Shown here piece after piece: positions 1 to 8,147 of a DNA stretch of 64,000 nt. The position numbers were made by a program, and so were the translations under genes. Numbering within the stretch: the first letter of the stretch is position 1; every line of letters begins with the position of its first letter. Source of the DNA: Pseudoalteromonas tunicata (GTDB lineage: Bacteria; Pseudomonadota; Gammaproteobacteria; Enterobacterales; Alteromonadaceae); the NCBI RefSeq assembly GCF_002310815.1, contig NZ_CP011032.1:2892001-2956000 (forward strand), in the 5' to 3' direction. The notes below the pieces were generated by a model, which did not search any database, was not told where the DNA came from, and worked only from the letters and a program-made list of their open reading frames with translations.

Positions 1-128
1 ACTAGATGACTTAACCAACTTGCTTGCTGGCGCAGTTCACTGAGCTCACCAATGTAGGCTTCTTGCAACAAACACGGATTGTATTGGTTGGGATTAAAAT
101 CATTTCGATAAACATGTGCTAAGGCCAT
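1..128 (-). CDS. flrB: Sensor histidine kinase FlrB, N-terminal fragment (partial)
   Basis: Only the first 42 codons lie in the window; the gene runs off the left edge. The peptide begins MALAHVYRND and continues through LQEAYIGELSELRQQASWL, a helical segment consistent with the start of a cytoplasmic FleS/FlrB-type kinase. No catalytic domain is visible, so the call rests mainly on position: it follows flrA on the same strand, 179 bases downstream, the usual order flrA-flrB-flrC in polar-flagellate gammaproteobacteria. In that family FlrB phosphorylates FlrC to activate the middle class of flagellar genes. A poor sigma-54-like element (GC rather than GG at -24) lies near 224-242. Confidence 0.6.
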   Translation of the reverse strand, partial: MALAHVYRNDFNPNQYNPCLLQEAYIGELSELRQQASWLSHL

Positions 129-264
129 AATATCTCTAACTCAACTGACTAAGACTAGTTAGTAAAAGCAAAGATCGAGCCAAAAATTTTAATGTTTATA
201 TTCAGTTAGTTATGTGTTTAATTGCATTTTTTATGGCGTCAAATTAATGACTTTGAAGGGTTTA

Positions 265-293
265 GCAATACGCAGCTATTAAACTGCGCTTGC
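265..293. repeat. Small stem-loop between flrA and flrB
   Basis: CGCAG (271-275) pairs with CTGCG (284-288), extended by GCAA (265-268) with TTGC (290-293) across a bulge. No T-run follows on the minus strand, so it is not a convincing terminator. It could attenuate or stabilise the flrA-flrB transcript. Confidence 0.3.
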
Positions 294-307
294 CATAATA
301 ATCTGAA

Positions 308-1765
308 TTAATCACGATTAAGATTATATTTTTTCATTTTTTCAACTAAGGTGGTGCGCCTCACACCTAGGACTTCAGCCGCTCTTGCTACAACATAATC
401 ATATCTATCAAGCGCTTGGCTAATTAAGCTAATTTCAAGTTCAGCTAAAAAATCTTTCAGATCAATACCTTCATCGGGTAATAAACCAAAGGTATGTTCA
501 GCTTGATTAAACTGATTACTTGGCTCTTCTTCTGAAAAATCATCAAACCCTGCGCTAAAAATGTCATTAAGTGCTTGTCGCTCTAAAATCTCTTCAGGAT
601 ATTCAGGAATATAAGCATCTAAATCAACATGTTGATATTTTTTAGGTAAATCAGCGGCATCCACTACTTTTTCTGGAAACATAATCGCCATACGTTCAAC
701 CAAATTAGCAAGTTCACGCACATTACCCGGCCAATCATGCTCTTGTAACGAAGCAAGCGCCCGCTCAGTAAACTTAGTGCTTGCGCCACCTTGATTTACA
801 TTACGCTTCATCACTTCTTTTAATAATAAAGGAATGTCTGCTTTACGATCTCGTAGCGAGGGATTATCAATTGGAAATACATTTAAACGATAATAGAGAT
901 CTTCACGAAAGCGCGCTTCTTCAATCATTTGCTCAAGATTACGATGAGTAGCAGCAATAATGCGCACATCCGCTTTAATTGCTTTGGCACCACCAACACG
1001 TTCATAGGAACGCTCTTGCAAAACGCGAAGAAGTTTTACTTGCATTTGCAAAGGCATATCGCCGATTTCATCTAAAAATAAAGTCCCACCTTGAGCTAAC
1101 TCAAAGCGCCCTTTTCGGGTTGAAATTGCCCCTGTAAACGCACCTTTTTCATGGCCAAATAACTCACTTTCGAGTAACTCACCAGGAATTGCGCCACAGT
1201 TTACTGGCACAAAAGGGCCATTACTTCTAGGTGATAACAAATGTACATTACGAGCAACCACTTCTTTACCTGTACCTGACTCACCTAAGATGAGTACATT
1301 TGCTTCGGTTTTTGCCACTTGGCTAATTAAAAAGCGAACTTCTTGTACTACAGGTGTTTCGCCAACTAAACCATCAAAGCGCTGTTTTTCGTCATCATGG
1401 CGACGCTTACCAGGTATTAGGCGTTGGTACTCTTGGCAATCATGGATCAGTTGGGTCGTCAGAGCATAATTAAACGGCTCGTTAATTAAACCAACAACAT
1501 TTGCTAGGGATAACAAAGGCTTGAGTGTATCGCCAATCAGCAAAAATGGGACCGCGGGATGAGCACGAATTAACGCTTCATGATCAATAAATGACGATGC
1601 ACCTAAAATAAACGCAGTGACCGATTCAGGAACTTTAACAAAGTTAAGATAATTTTCGTCATTGACCAAACAATTAGTTTCATTGATAAAACTTAAAGAT
1701 GCAGAAAGCCCATAAGCCCGCTGCTGGTTTTCATCTAAAATCAAAATCGTGTTATTTTCGGTCAT
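308..1765 (-). CDS. flrA: Sigma-54-dependent flagellar master regulator FlrA/FleQ
   Basis: This is a 485-residue bacterial enhancer-binding protein that would activate sigma-54 promoters of early flagellar genes. It has an N-terminal FleQ-type receiver-like domain (about residues 1-130). The AAA+ domain has Walker A GESGTGKE near residue 160, the sigma-54 contact loop GAFTGA near 207, and Walker B TLFLDEIGD. A Fis-type helix-turn-helix occupies the last 45 residues. The length matches FlrA/FleQ. In the N-terminal domain I see no clear phosphoacceptor pocket, as in FleQ, which works without phosphorylation and can respond to c-di-GMP. The downstream gene is flrB. Many GG-N10-GC promoters in this window are its plausible targets, directly or through FlrC. 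Confidence 0.93.
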   Translation of the reverse strand: MTENNTILILDENQQRAYGLSASLSFINETNCLVNDENYLNFVKVPESVTAFILGASSFIDHEALIRAHPAVPFLLIGDTLKPLLSLANVVGLINEPFNYALTTQLIHDCQEYQRLIPGKRRHDDEKQRFDGLVGETPVVQEVRFLISQVAKTEANVLILGESGTGKEVVARNVHLLSPRSNGPFVPVNCGAIPGELLESELFGHEKGAFTGAISTRKGRFELAQGGTLFLDEIGDMPLQMQVKLLRVLQERSYERVGGAKAIKADVRIIAATHRNLEQMIEEARFREDLYYRLNVFPIDNPSLRDRKADIPLLLKEVMKRNVNQGGASTKFTERALASLQEHDWPGNVRELANLVERMAIMFPEKVVDAADLPKKYQHVDLDAYIPEYPEEILERQALNDIFSAGFDDFSEEEPSNQFNQAEHTFGLLPDEGIDLKDFLAELEISLISQALDRYDYVVARAAEVLGVRRTTLVEKMKKYNLNRD

Positions 1766-1799
1766 GCTGACTGCACTACTTTTTTTATTATTGCTTTAG

Positions 1800-1827
1800 A
1801 TTGTAAAGTGAATACTCGTAGATGCAA
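1800..1827 (-). promoter_or_regulatory. Possible sigma-70 promoter of flrA
   Basis: A TACAAT -10 (1800-1805) and a weak TTGCAT -35 (1822-1827) are separated by 16 bases, 35 bases upstream of the flrA start. flrA is the top of the cascade and would be expected to use the housekeeping sigma factor. Confidence 0.35.
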
Positions 1828-1962
1828 GCACAAGCGGCAAATTTTTGACGTTCAATACGATTTTTTGACATTCAGTCCCGATTATTGCAAGGCTTTGTTT
1901 CTCTTATAATAAATTAAGTACAAATCAATACGAAAATAGCATTAGTGCAAAATGCTTAAAAC

Positions 1963-2718
1963 TTATAATAAGTGCTTAACAACATCTGATGTTAAATTAG
2001 CCTGCGCTTTTAAACTCATAGCCGCTTCAACTTGCATTTTATTTTTTAAATATTCACTAATTTGTGCTGCAAAGTCAGTATCTTTAATAGCTGAAAGTGA
2101 TGTCGAGTTGGCTATTTTTTGTGATGATTGCACCGATAAATCAGACAACTGTTGTTGCTGTAACGCACCAACCGCTGCTGAGGCGCTATTAAGGTTTGTT
2201 AAGTATTGCTCACTTTGCATTATTACACTTTGTGCGCCACTGGCTGAGCTTAAATCACTATTTGTAAAATTCTGCGCGCTAGGATCAAACCCTAAGTTAC
2301 CGACCAATTGACTATCAGAAGAAAATATCGGCTGCCCGCCAAACGTTGTTTGCGCTGAAATAAGGGATATTTGCTCCCCTAACCCTGAAATTTCTTGAGC
2401 AATTGCAGCTCGCCCTGCCGCATCTAAACTGCCATTACCAGCAGCAATACTGAGCTCATTGATTCGGCCTGCAACTTCTGTAAGCCCAGAAAAGCCACTT
2501 TGAGCAACTTGATAATACGAAATTACATCATTGGTATTCCGCGCCTGATTATCTAAGTTATTGAGTTGGGTCAGTAAACGATTCGAGAGCTGTAAACCTG
2601 CCGCATCATCCTTGGCTGCGTTGATTTTAAAACCAGAACTTATTTTTTGCTGACTGCTTGTTACTTTATCAAGTTGAGTTGTAAGGTGAGTATTGATCTG
2701 ATTGGTAATGGTTGTCAT
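1963..2718 (-). CDS. Short divergent flagellin-like protein (251 aa)
   Basis: The protein has the two conserved flagellin ends with almost nothing between them. The N-terminal D0/D1 part contains KISSGFKINAAKDDAAGLQ. The C-terminal part contains IKDTDFAAQISEYLKNKMQ and ends in a diverged tail (SDVVKHLL) instead of the usual Q-LPQ-AL-LL. At 251 residues it is less than half the length of the other flagellins here. The [12 protein letters not shown] block of those flagellins is also changed. A strong GGAGG site lies just upstream of the ATG. It sits between flrA and the flagellinolysin, with no obvious sigma-54 or FliA element. It may be a minor, capping or basal filament subunit; this is inference. 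Confidence 0.8.
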   Translation of the reverse strand: MTTITNQINTHLTTQLDKVTSSQQKISSGFKINAAKDDAAGLQLSNRLLTQLNNLDNQARNTNDVISYYQVAQSGFSGLTEVAGRINELSIAAGNGSLDAAGRAAIAQEISGLGEQISLISAQTTFGGQPIFSSDSQLVGNLGFDPSAQNFTNSDLSSASGAQSVIMQSEQYLTNLNSASAAVGALQQQQLSDLSVQSSQKIANSTSLSAIKDTDFAAQISEYLKNKMQVEAAMSLKAQANLTSDVVKHLL

Positions 2719-2778
2719 AACGTATCCTCCAAACTCTTATAAGGATAGTTGAACTTGCACATTTAACGAGCAATTAAA

Positions 2779-4596
2779 TTACTGTAATAACGCAAGCGCA
2801 ATTTGCGGCAGTTGATTCGCTTGCGCTAATAATGTGGTGGCCGCTTGTTGAGTAATCTGCATTTTAGTGAGCTCTGCGGTTTGAATAGCAAAGTCCGTAT
2901 CCCTTATTCGCGATCGGCTCGCTGAAGCATTTTCAATAATGTTATTTAAATTATTAATGGTTTTATCTAGTCGGTTCATACTAGCGCCCATTAAGGCCCG
3001 TTGTTTATCAACAATCGTCAGTGCATCATCAATCGCAAAGATGGCAAACTGCGGTTGGTCGACCAATTCAGTATATTCTAGGCCCAAATTTTCTGTGCTA
3101 AAACTGCCAAGGGTAAACCCTATTACTTGCTGTGAGCGAGCGCCTACCTGTAAATTAATGTATTCACCGCCGGCACCATGAACTTGAGTTTCATAATCTT
3201 GCAGTCTAATTTGGCCCCCTCCAGGTTTATCATATGTAGCCCCGGTATCAAAATCAGACCTTGAATTATCATTGTCATCAAGCACTAAAAACTCTTGGAA
3301 CCCTTTAGAGCCATCTAAACGCCCACTGCCTGTGCCTTGCATGGTGTTTTCGCGCACTTCGCCATCGGAGGCATCTTTTCCACCTAACGCCCCATTGTCG
3401 AGATTGGTTAAGTCCATTTTGTTTTCAACAAAAATTTGTAACCGAGTTTTAGTTGCATCAAGAGGGTCTTCACCGGTTGTCATCATATCGGTAAAAAAAT
3501 CGGCTTCGTTGCTCCAAATAGCGCCACTTGCTGTATTTAAAGATGCATCAAAACTTTGCCCTGTAGTCAGTTCACTCATTAAAGACTGCAGGCCATTTTG
3601 ACCAATCTCTTGATACATGTAGCGCATAGCCAAATACCCACCAGAATAAACAGCAGCAACCTCGGCTGCGGTACCCGGACTAAATGGCATCACTCCTTGA
3701 AGATCTTTGAGGCTATTGTTGCCACCAGCAGCACCATCATCAATGATATTTTTCAGGCCAAGCCCTGCACTGTCTTGTGCTACGCGACTATCAGCGCCAC
3801 GAATAGCCTCAGCAGTACCTTCTAAAAACCAAATTGGCAAATTAGTTAATTGAAAATTAGAGGCCATGGTGGCATGCACCATTTCATGTAATAAGGTTTC
3901 ATTTAACGCCAAACTTGAATCATCATGAATATCTGCTGAAGTAGCAAAATCCCCTTTATCGATGACCATTACCATTTGTACTGCTTGACCACCTGAATAA
4001 GCTGGTTTTACATATGCAGCGGTCCCTCCATCACCATCCACATATTCCAAATCGATTTTTAATGTGCCTCGACCCATTAAACCAAGCTGATCTTGAATGA
4101 TATCTTCAGATTCTGATAGCCAAGTGCGCTGCAGCGCTTTGACCATATCACGCTCAACAGTATCAACTAACGAGCCGCTGGCTTTTTGAAATAACTTTTT
4201 TGAACCAAAACTAGTTGCATCACTGATGCGGTTAATTTCGCGTTTTAACTCAATAAACTCTTCATTTATCGCTTTTCGGTCAGTTTCTGAGTAAGTCGCA
4301 TTGGCAGCTTGTACGGCTAAGTCCCGCATGCGCTGTAAGGTATTGGTAATTTCTTGTTGCGCACCTTCGGCAACTTGGAGCATGGAAATACCATCATTCG
4401 CGTTACGGGTTGCGACTGACATACCATTTATTTGTGAGGTGAGTCGATTTGAGATTTGTAACCCAGCAGCATCATCTTTTGCAGAATTAATACGCAGTCC
4501 AGAGGATAATTTCTCCATCGCCGAATTTAAACCAGCCGTTGCCTTGCTCAAACTACGTTGGCCATATAAAGCTGTCGTATTGGTTGCAATTTTCAT
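2779..4596 (-). CDS. Flagellinolysin: flagellin with internal HEXXH zinc-peptidase domain
   Basis: The 605-residue protein has normal flagellin ends: [19 protein letters not shown] near the N-terminus, and [20 protein letters not shown] followed by [13 protein letters not shown] at the C-terminus. The variable surface-exposed middle holds a gluzincin-like motif, HEMVH at residues 237-241 followed by WFLEGTAEA, whose Glu259 would be the third zinc ligand. Flagellinolysins are known flagellins whose central domain makes the filament proteolytic. I start the gene at ATG 4596 (MKIATNT) rather than the upstream in-frame TTG at 4611, because MKIATN is a typical flagellin start. The catalytic His and Glu residues are intact. 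It lies 60 bases upstream of the mini-flagellin and has its own FliA-like promoter. Confidence 0.9.
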   Translation of the reverse strand: MKIATNTTALYGQRSLSKATAGLNSAMEKLSSGLRINSAKDDAAGLQISNRLTSQINGMSVATRNANDGISMLQVAEGAQQEITNTLQRMRDLAVQAANATYSETDRKAINEEFIELKREINRISDATSFGSKKLFQKASGSLVDTVERDMVKALQRTWLSESEDIIQDQLGLMGRGTLKIDLEYVDGDGGTAAYVKPAYSGGQAVQMVMVIDKGDFATSADIHDDSSLALNETLLHEMVHATMASNFQLTNLPIWFLEGTAEAIRGADSRVAQDSAGLGLKNIIDDGAAGGNNSLKDLQGVMPFSPGTAAEVAAVYSGGYLAMRYMYQEIGQNGLQSLMSELTTGQSFDASLNTASGAIWSNEADFFTDMMTTGEDPLDATKTRLQIFVENKMDLTNLDNGALGGKDASDGEVRENTMQGTGSGRLDGSKGFQEFLVLDDNDNSRSDFDTGATYDKPGGGQIRLQDYETQVHGAGGEYINLQVGARSQQVIGFTLGSFSTENLGLEYTELVDQPQFAIFAIDDALTIVDKQRALMGASMNRLDKTINNLNNIIENASASRSRIRDTDFAIQTAELTKMQITQQAATTLLAQANQLPQIALALLQ

Positions 4597-4630
4597 ATAT
4601 CGTCTGGACAAAAAACAATCTAATATTTCA

Positions 4631-4657
4631 CTAACGGCCGATTTGGAAAAAACTAAA
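4631..4657 (-). promoter_or_regulatory. FliA (sigma-28) promoter of the flagellinolysin gene
   Basis: The minus strand reads TTTAGTTT, 11 bases, GCCGTTAG. The 11-base gap and the GCCG start of the -10 fit the FliA consensus TAAAGTTT-N11-GCCGATAA. The same GCCGTTA form of -10 occurs at 24713-24720 before a flagellin. Confidence 0.65.
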
Positions 4658-4738
4658 GTATTTTTTTAAATTTTTTATGCTAAATTTTTTTTACCTATGG
4701 TCGATAAGTTGGTATAGATGGATTTAAATCCTACTTTT

Positions 4739-4754
4739 TGGCACGCATCGTGCT
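4739..4754 (+). promoter_or_regulatory. Sigma-54 promoter of fliS
   Basis: TGGCACGCATCGTGCT matches TGGCAC-N5-TTGC with GG at 4740-4741 and GC at 4752-4753, ten bases apart. It is 50 bases before the fliS ATG on the same strand. Confidence 0.8.
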
Positions 4755-4804
4755 TAAATTTATGCATTATATCTATGTTTATTCCATGAAAATACAGGTG
4801 CAAC

Positions 4805-5224
4805 ATGTCAAGATTATCAATCCAAAAATATAAAGATATGAAAATTAATGGGGCAGCAAACGCAAACCCGTATGAGCTTATTAATATTGTATTTACCAGT
4901 ATTATTGGAAAGTTAACTGCAGCAAAAGCCTATATTGATCGTAACGATTACGAACATAAGGGCATCATGATTGGCGAGAGCATTTCATTGTTTGGCGCAT
5001 TACAAGACAGTTTGGATATGGAAAAAGGCGGTGACATTTCTAATAACCTTTATAGCCTATACGAATTTTCACAAACTCATTTAGTGCAAGCAAACGTTAA
5101 TAATTCAAAAGAAATGATCGATGAGATCTTAGAAATCGTTAAAACTATCAAAGAAGGCTGGAATAGTATTCCACTTGATGTTCGTAATCAGTATTTAGAG
5201 CAAAAATCTGCTGTAGGCGCATAA
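4805..5224 (+). CDS. fliS: Flagellin export chaperone FliS
   Basis: A 139-residue, mostly helical cytoplasmic chaperone that binds the C-terminal tail of flagellins to stop premature polymerisation and deliver them to the export gate. NPYELINIVFTSIIGKLTAAK and the later block SIPLDVRNQYL are typical of FliS, as is the length. It is transcribed from its own sigma-54 promoter, divergently from the flagellinolysin gene. Its stop overlaps the start of the next gene by one base (TAATG), so the two are translationally coupled. In Vibrio the fliS homologue (flaJ) lies on the same strand as fliD. Here the glycan island separates them and the fliS pair is inverted. Confidence 0.92.
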   Translation: MSRLSIQKYKDMKINGAANANPYELINIVFTSIIGKLTAAKAYIDRNDYEHKGIMIGESISLFGALQDSLDMEKGGDISNNLYSLYEFSQTHLVQANVNNSKEMIDEILEIVKTIKEGWNSIPLDVRNQYLEQKSAVGA

Positions 5225-5532
5225 TGTCTTCAATAATCATTCAATTGCTCGGTGAGTTACAACAAACTCAGCTTGATATTCAAAGCGCAATTAAAAGCAG
5301 CGAACATGAGCTTATCAAACAACTAGATAAACAGCGCCTAATGCAGCTGCAAATGCTGTTTTCACAACCAACTGACGAATTAGTTGGCTTTTTACCTCAA
5401 CTTAAAAAATTAGAAAACACAGCCTTAGGCATTAATAAAAACGCACAGCTTGCTTTAGGTGAATTAAAGCAAGCTGTGGTAAAACATAAAAATTCATTGA
5501 AGGGCGTTAAAAAATATCAGTTAAATCGATAA
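5224..5532 (+). CDS. FliT-like flagellar chaperone (Vibrio FlaI-like)
   Basis: A 102-residue, almost wholly alpha-helical protein rich in Gln, Leu and Lys, directly coupled to fliS by a one-base overlap. Position and size match the small FliT/FlaI proteins paired with FliS, which chaperone the cap protein FliD in related systems. There is no strong sequence signature, so the name rests on context. No signal peptide or membrane segment is present. Confidence 0.6.
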   Translation: MSSIIIQLLGELQQTQLDIQSAIKSSEHELIKQLDKQRLMQLQMLFSQPTDELVGFLPQLKKLENTALGINKNAQLALGELKQAVVKHKNSLKGVKKYQLNR

Positions 5533-5619
5533 TCTTCTGCAGTCTAAATTTTGGGTAAAACAAACAACTCTTGAATTAAAAACGTTGAACTTTTTTCTCT
5601 TATTGGTCGTTTTTAAGAG

Positions 5620-5658
5620 CAAAAGGTGGATTAGCGAGTCTCTTACAAGTCAATCCAC
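5620..5658 (-). terminator. Possible terminator at the end of the glycan operon
   Basis: GTGGATT (5626-5632) pairs with AATCCAC (5652-5658) around a 19-base loop. On the minus strand the stem is followed by C then TTTT. It lies 9 bases past the sulfotransferase stop and about 95 bases after the FliT-like gene. The long loop makes it weak. Confidence 0.4.
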
Positions 5659-5666
5659 GACTCAAG

Positions 5667-6614
5667 TTAGTAAGCACCTATAATTTCATTGGTTTTAACT
5701 TTAATCGGCTCATCCTTAAAATGCTGCTTTAGGTTATTTAATAACATATGCACTTCTTGTGTTTGGCCTGTCATCCCTTTTGCTTTAGAACCTTGATCAG
5801 TATCTTCGGATGCAATCACTGTAGTTAAGTTTGAGATGGAGTTTGCTGATATAGCTGAGAAATCAGGTAATTTAGGTGACTGACAAATCAAGCTATAGAG
5901 GGTTAAATCAGCTTGATTAAGCGCAAGAACCTCATCCAAAACCGCTGAGGCGTCAAACAAATATTCGGCAGATGTTTCATTCATTCGCGGCATTAAAACA
6001 TTCGAAAGCTTAAGTTTTGATAAATAATATTCAATGAACAGCGTGATATGTTCTGTGCTAGCAAAATAAGTAAAATGCTGCTGTAAATGGTCAAATACTG
6101 TTTGGCCAAATTCGCTACTATTACAATGCTCAGGAACCTTTGCAAATAATTGTTTTGACATCACATTCTGATTAGCTTCATCTTTATAAAAAGCAACAAA
6201 ATCAATAATGTTAGGAACTTTTTGATGGCGCATACAATAATATGTAAAGCTAGAAACAATACGCTTAAAGGGCTCTCGCACTATGGTCATCAAATTCATT
6301 GCCGGATCAAATTTTTCATGTTCAGGAAAACTAAAGTGGCTGGCATAAAACGTTTTTTTATTACAGGGCAACGCTTTTATTTGCTCAAAAAATTCGGCTT
6401 CATCATACTTTACTACTTCAGTATGGTTCAAATTTAAAGGAAGCTTATTTTGCCCTATAGACGATAAATACAGGGCATAATATAAGCTCAAACCACCTGT
6501 TTTAGGAATGTGATAAAAAAAAGTAGCCTTATCATCTAGCTCATTTAAATCAGCATAACTGCGATAAAAACTAGCATCAACCAAAGCAACTAATTCATTT
6601 AATGTGTGATTCAT
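5667..6614 (-). CDS. Sulfotransferase-family protein
   Basis: A 315-residue protein with the two PAPS-binding signatures of sulfotransferases. FYHIPKTGGLSLYYAL near residue 32 is the 5'-phosphosulfate loop of the HIPKTGG type. REPFKRIVSSFTYY near residue 113 is the 3'-phosphate site. Enzymes of this kind transfer sulfate from PAPS to hydroxyl groups of glycans. It is the last gene of the nonulosonate operon, 17 bases after the SDR gene, so a sulfated flagellar sugar is a reasonable inference. The acceptor cannot be read from the sequence. The C-terminal part (roughly from residue 240) has no recognised motif. Confidence 0.75.
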   Translation of the reverse strand: MNHTLNELVALVDASFYRSYADLNELDDKATFFYHIPKTGGLSLYYALYLSSIGQNKLPLNLNHTEVVKYDEAEFFEQIKALPCNKKTFYASHFSFPEHEKFDPAMNLMTIVREPFKRIVSSFTYYCMRHQKVPNIIDFVAFYKDEANQNVMSKQLFAKVPEHCNSSEFGQTVFDHLQQHFTYFASTEHITLFIEYYLSKLKLSNVLMPRMNETSAEYLFDASAVLDEVLALNQADLTLYSLICQSPKLPDFSAISANSISNLTTVIASEDTDQGSKAKGMTGQTQEVHMLLNNLKQHFKDEPIKVKTNEIIGAY

Positions 6615-6631
6615 AATTTATACCTTGTGCA

Positions 6632-7444
6632 TTAATGGACGGTCCAGCCACCATCTAAAATCAACGATTGTCCAGTCATGTAATTTGATAACTGACTACT
6701 TAAATAAGCTATAGCGCCTTTAACATCTTCTTCAATGGCCATCCGCCCAAGTGGTACACGCTGATGATATTTTTCTAAAAATGCAGGATCTTGACCTCGA
6801 AATACACCGCCAAGCACAATATTATTGACTCGCACTGATGGGGCTACGGTACACGCCATCCATTTTGTAAGCTGCATTAGACCAGCTTTACTTGCAGCAT
6901 AAGCGGCTGGGTTCCCCATATCCGTACCTTCGTACATCACCATTTGAGGGCCAACCACACCATAAATTGAGGAAATATTAATAACCGACTTAACCGCATG
7001 ATCATGAGCTTTGAGTAGCGGTAAACACAACTGTGAAATTAAAAATGGCGCTGATAAATTCACATCTAAACAAGCATTAAAAGTTTCAAACGATTGCTGC
7101 TCAAAAGGGACACACCAACCTGTTAGTTTGTCTGTGCCAACAAAAGCCGCATTATTAATTACGATATGTAATTGCCCTGATGTTATCTCTGCAACACTTT
7201 TTATCGCCGCACGAATAGCTGACTCCTGAGCTAAATCACAATCAATAACTTCAACCTTTTGATGGTTCGACAAACTAAAACTCTCTTTGGCTGCGACTAA
7301 TGCATCATGATGACGATCGAGCAAAATCACACTCGCACCTTGCTCTAACAGCGTTTGGCAAGCCATTTTACCAATGTGACCCGCACCACCAGTTATTAAA
7401 GCCCAACAACCGGTTAAATCTTGTAGCTGATTAAGGGTTCTCAT
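6632..7444 (-). CDS. ptmA: Short-chain dehydrogenase, PtmA-like
   Basis: A 270-residue classical SDR. The NAD(P)-binding motif TGGAGHIG lies near residue 19, INNAA near 96, the catalytic SSIYG Ser region near 157 and the catalytic YAASK near 182. It matches PtmA, which accompanies legionaminic acid genes in Campylobacter, where PtmA and PtmF supply a GlcN-phosphate precursor; that role is from memory of the pathway and is inferred here. The ATG overlaps the end of the cytidylyltransferase gene by 14 bases, so the genes are co-translated. Confidence 0.78.
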   Translation of the reverse strand: MRTLNQLQDLTGCWALITGGAGHIGKMACQTLLEQGASVILLDRHHDALVAAKESFSLSNHQKVEVIDCDLAQESAIRAAIKSVAEITSGQLHIVINNAAFVGTDKLTGWCVPFEQQSFETFNACLDVNLSAPFLISQLCLPLLKAHDHAVKSVINISSIYGVVGPQMVMYEGTDMGNPAAYAASKAGLMQLTKWMACTVAPSVRVNNIVLGGVFRGQDPAFLEKYHQRVPLGRMAIEEDVKGAIAYLSSQLSNYMTGQSLILDGGWTVH

Positions 7445-8147
7445 TTTTTACCTTTTTATTCATTAAAAACTCAGCAATATCAAAATCATATTGTGTATCA
7501 ATATCAATCGCTCGCTCTTTTGGCACCACAATACCTAGCGTTTTTCCAGACAATACACCTGTATTTTCTAAAATAAAACGCGCCGTCGAGACGTAAAAAA
7601 CGGTGGTTACATCCCACACCACAGGCACATCTTGGCGTCGAACATAGTTATGCTCATTAATCACCAGCTCAATCAAACCAGCATCATTTTGCACGACCAT
7701 ATTAAAATAAGGACTACGATCTGCTGTTGTAATACCAAGAGCTAAATCGGCATCGCTTACGCTAAATTGCGTGAGTGCATTGGTGACATCTTGGGCATCT
7801 CGAAGGGGAGCGGTCGCCGGTAAGCTAATAAAAATATCATCAAGGCCCATTTCATTGTTTTGCACCAACTGCTCAACCGCATGTTGCCACGCATGCCATT
7901 CACTTGCAGTATCTGCCGCTAAATGCTCTGGCCGATTAATAACTTTAGCCCCCGCCTGAGCGGCGATAGCGGCAATTTCGTTACCATCGGTTGAAACATA
8001 AACATCATTAATTAATGGATGTGTGCGGCCAGATTCTATCGCGTACTCAATCAGCGGTCGGCCGCATAAAGGCTTGATATTTTTATTTATAATGCCTTTA
8101 GAACCAGCTCTTGCAAACGTAAAAGCAATAATTTTTTTAGGGCTCAA
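7431..8147 (-). CDS. legF: CMP-nonulosonate cytidylyltransferase (LegF/PtmB, NeuA family)
   Basis: A 238-residue acylneuraminate cytidylyltransferase. The CTP-binding motif ARAGSKGIINKNIKPLCGRP lies at residues 12-31, and PATAPLRDA follows later. It activates the sugar acid with CTP, giving the CMP-sugar used by a glycosyltransferase. The reading frame begins at a TTG that overlaps the upstream TGA stop (TTGA), with GGAG nine bases before it, so I accept TTG as the true start. Neighbours ptmA, ptmF and legI favour CMP-legionaminic acid over CMP-Neu5Ac or CMP-Pse. A NeuA-type specificity cannot be excluded. Confidence 0.85.
   Translation of the reverse strand: MSPKKIIAFTFARAGSKGIINKNIKPLCGRPLIEYAIESGRTHPLINDVYVSTDGNEIAAIAAQAGAKVINRPEHLAADTASEWHAWQHAVEQLVQNNEMGLDDIFISLPATAPLRDAQDVTNALTQFSVSDADLALGITTADRSPYFNMVVQNDAGLIELVINEHNYVRRQDVPVVWDVTTVFYVSTARFILENTGVLSGKTLGIVVPKERAIDIDTQYDFDIAEFLMNKKVKNENP

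Noticed and set aside
224..242. Sigma-54 promoter of flrB
   Set aside because: The minus strand has GC instead of GG at -24 and the -12 is ATGC, so the match is too poor to list.
2939..3825. Open frames on the plus strand inside the flagellinolysin gene
   Set aside because: They overlap a strongly supported gene in another frame, have no ribosome binding site and resemble no family.
4601..4611. TTG start for the flagellinolysin
   Set aside because: Starting at 4611 adds five residues before MKIATNT. The internal ATG gives the usual flagellin N-terminus.
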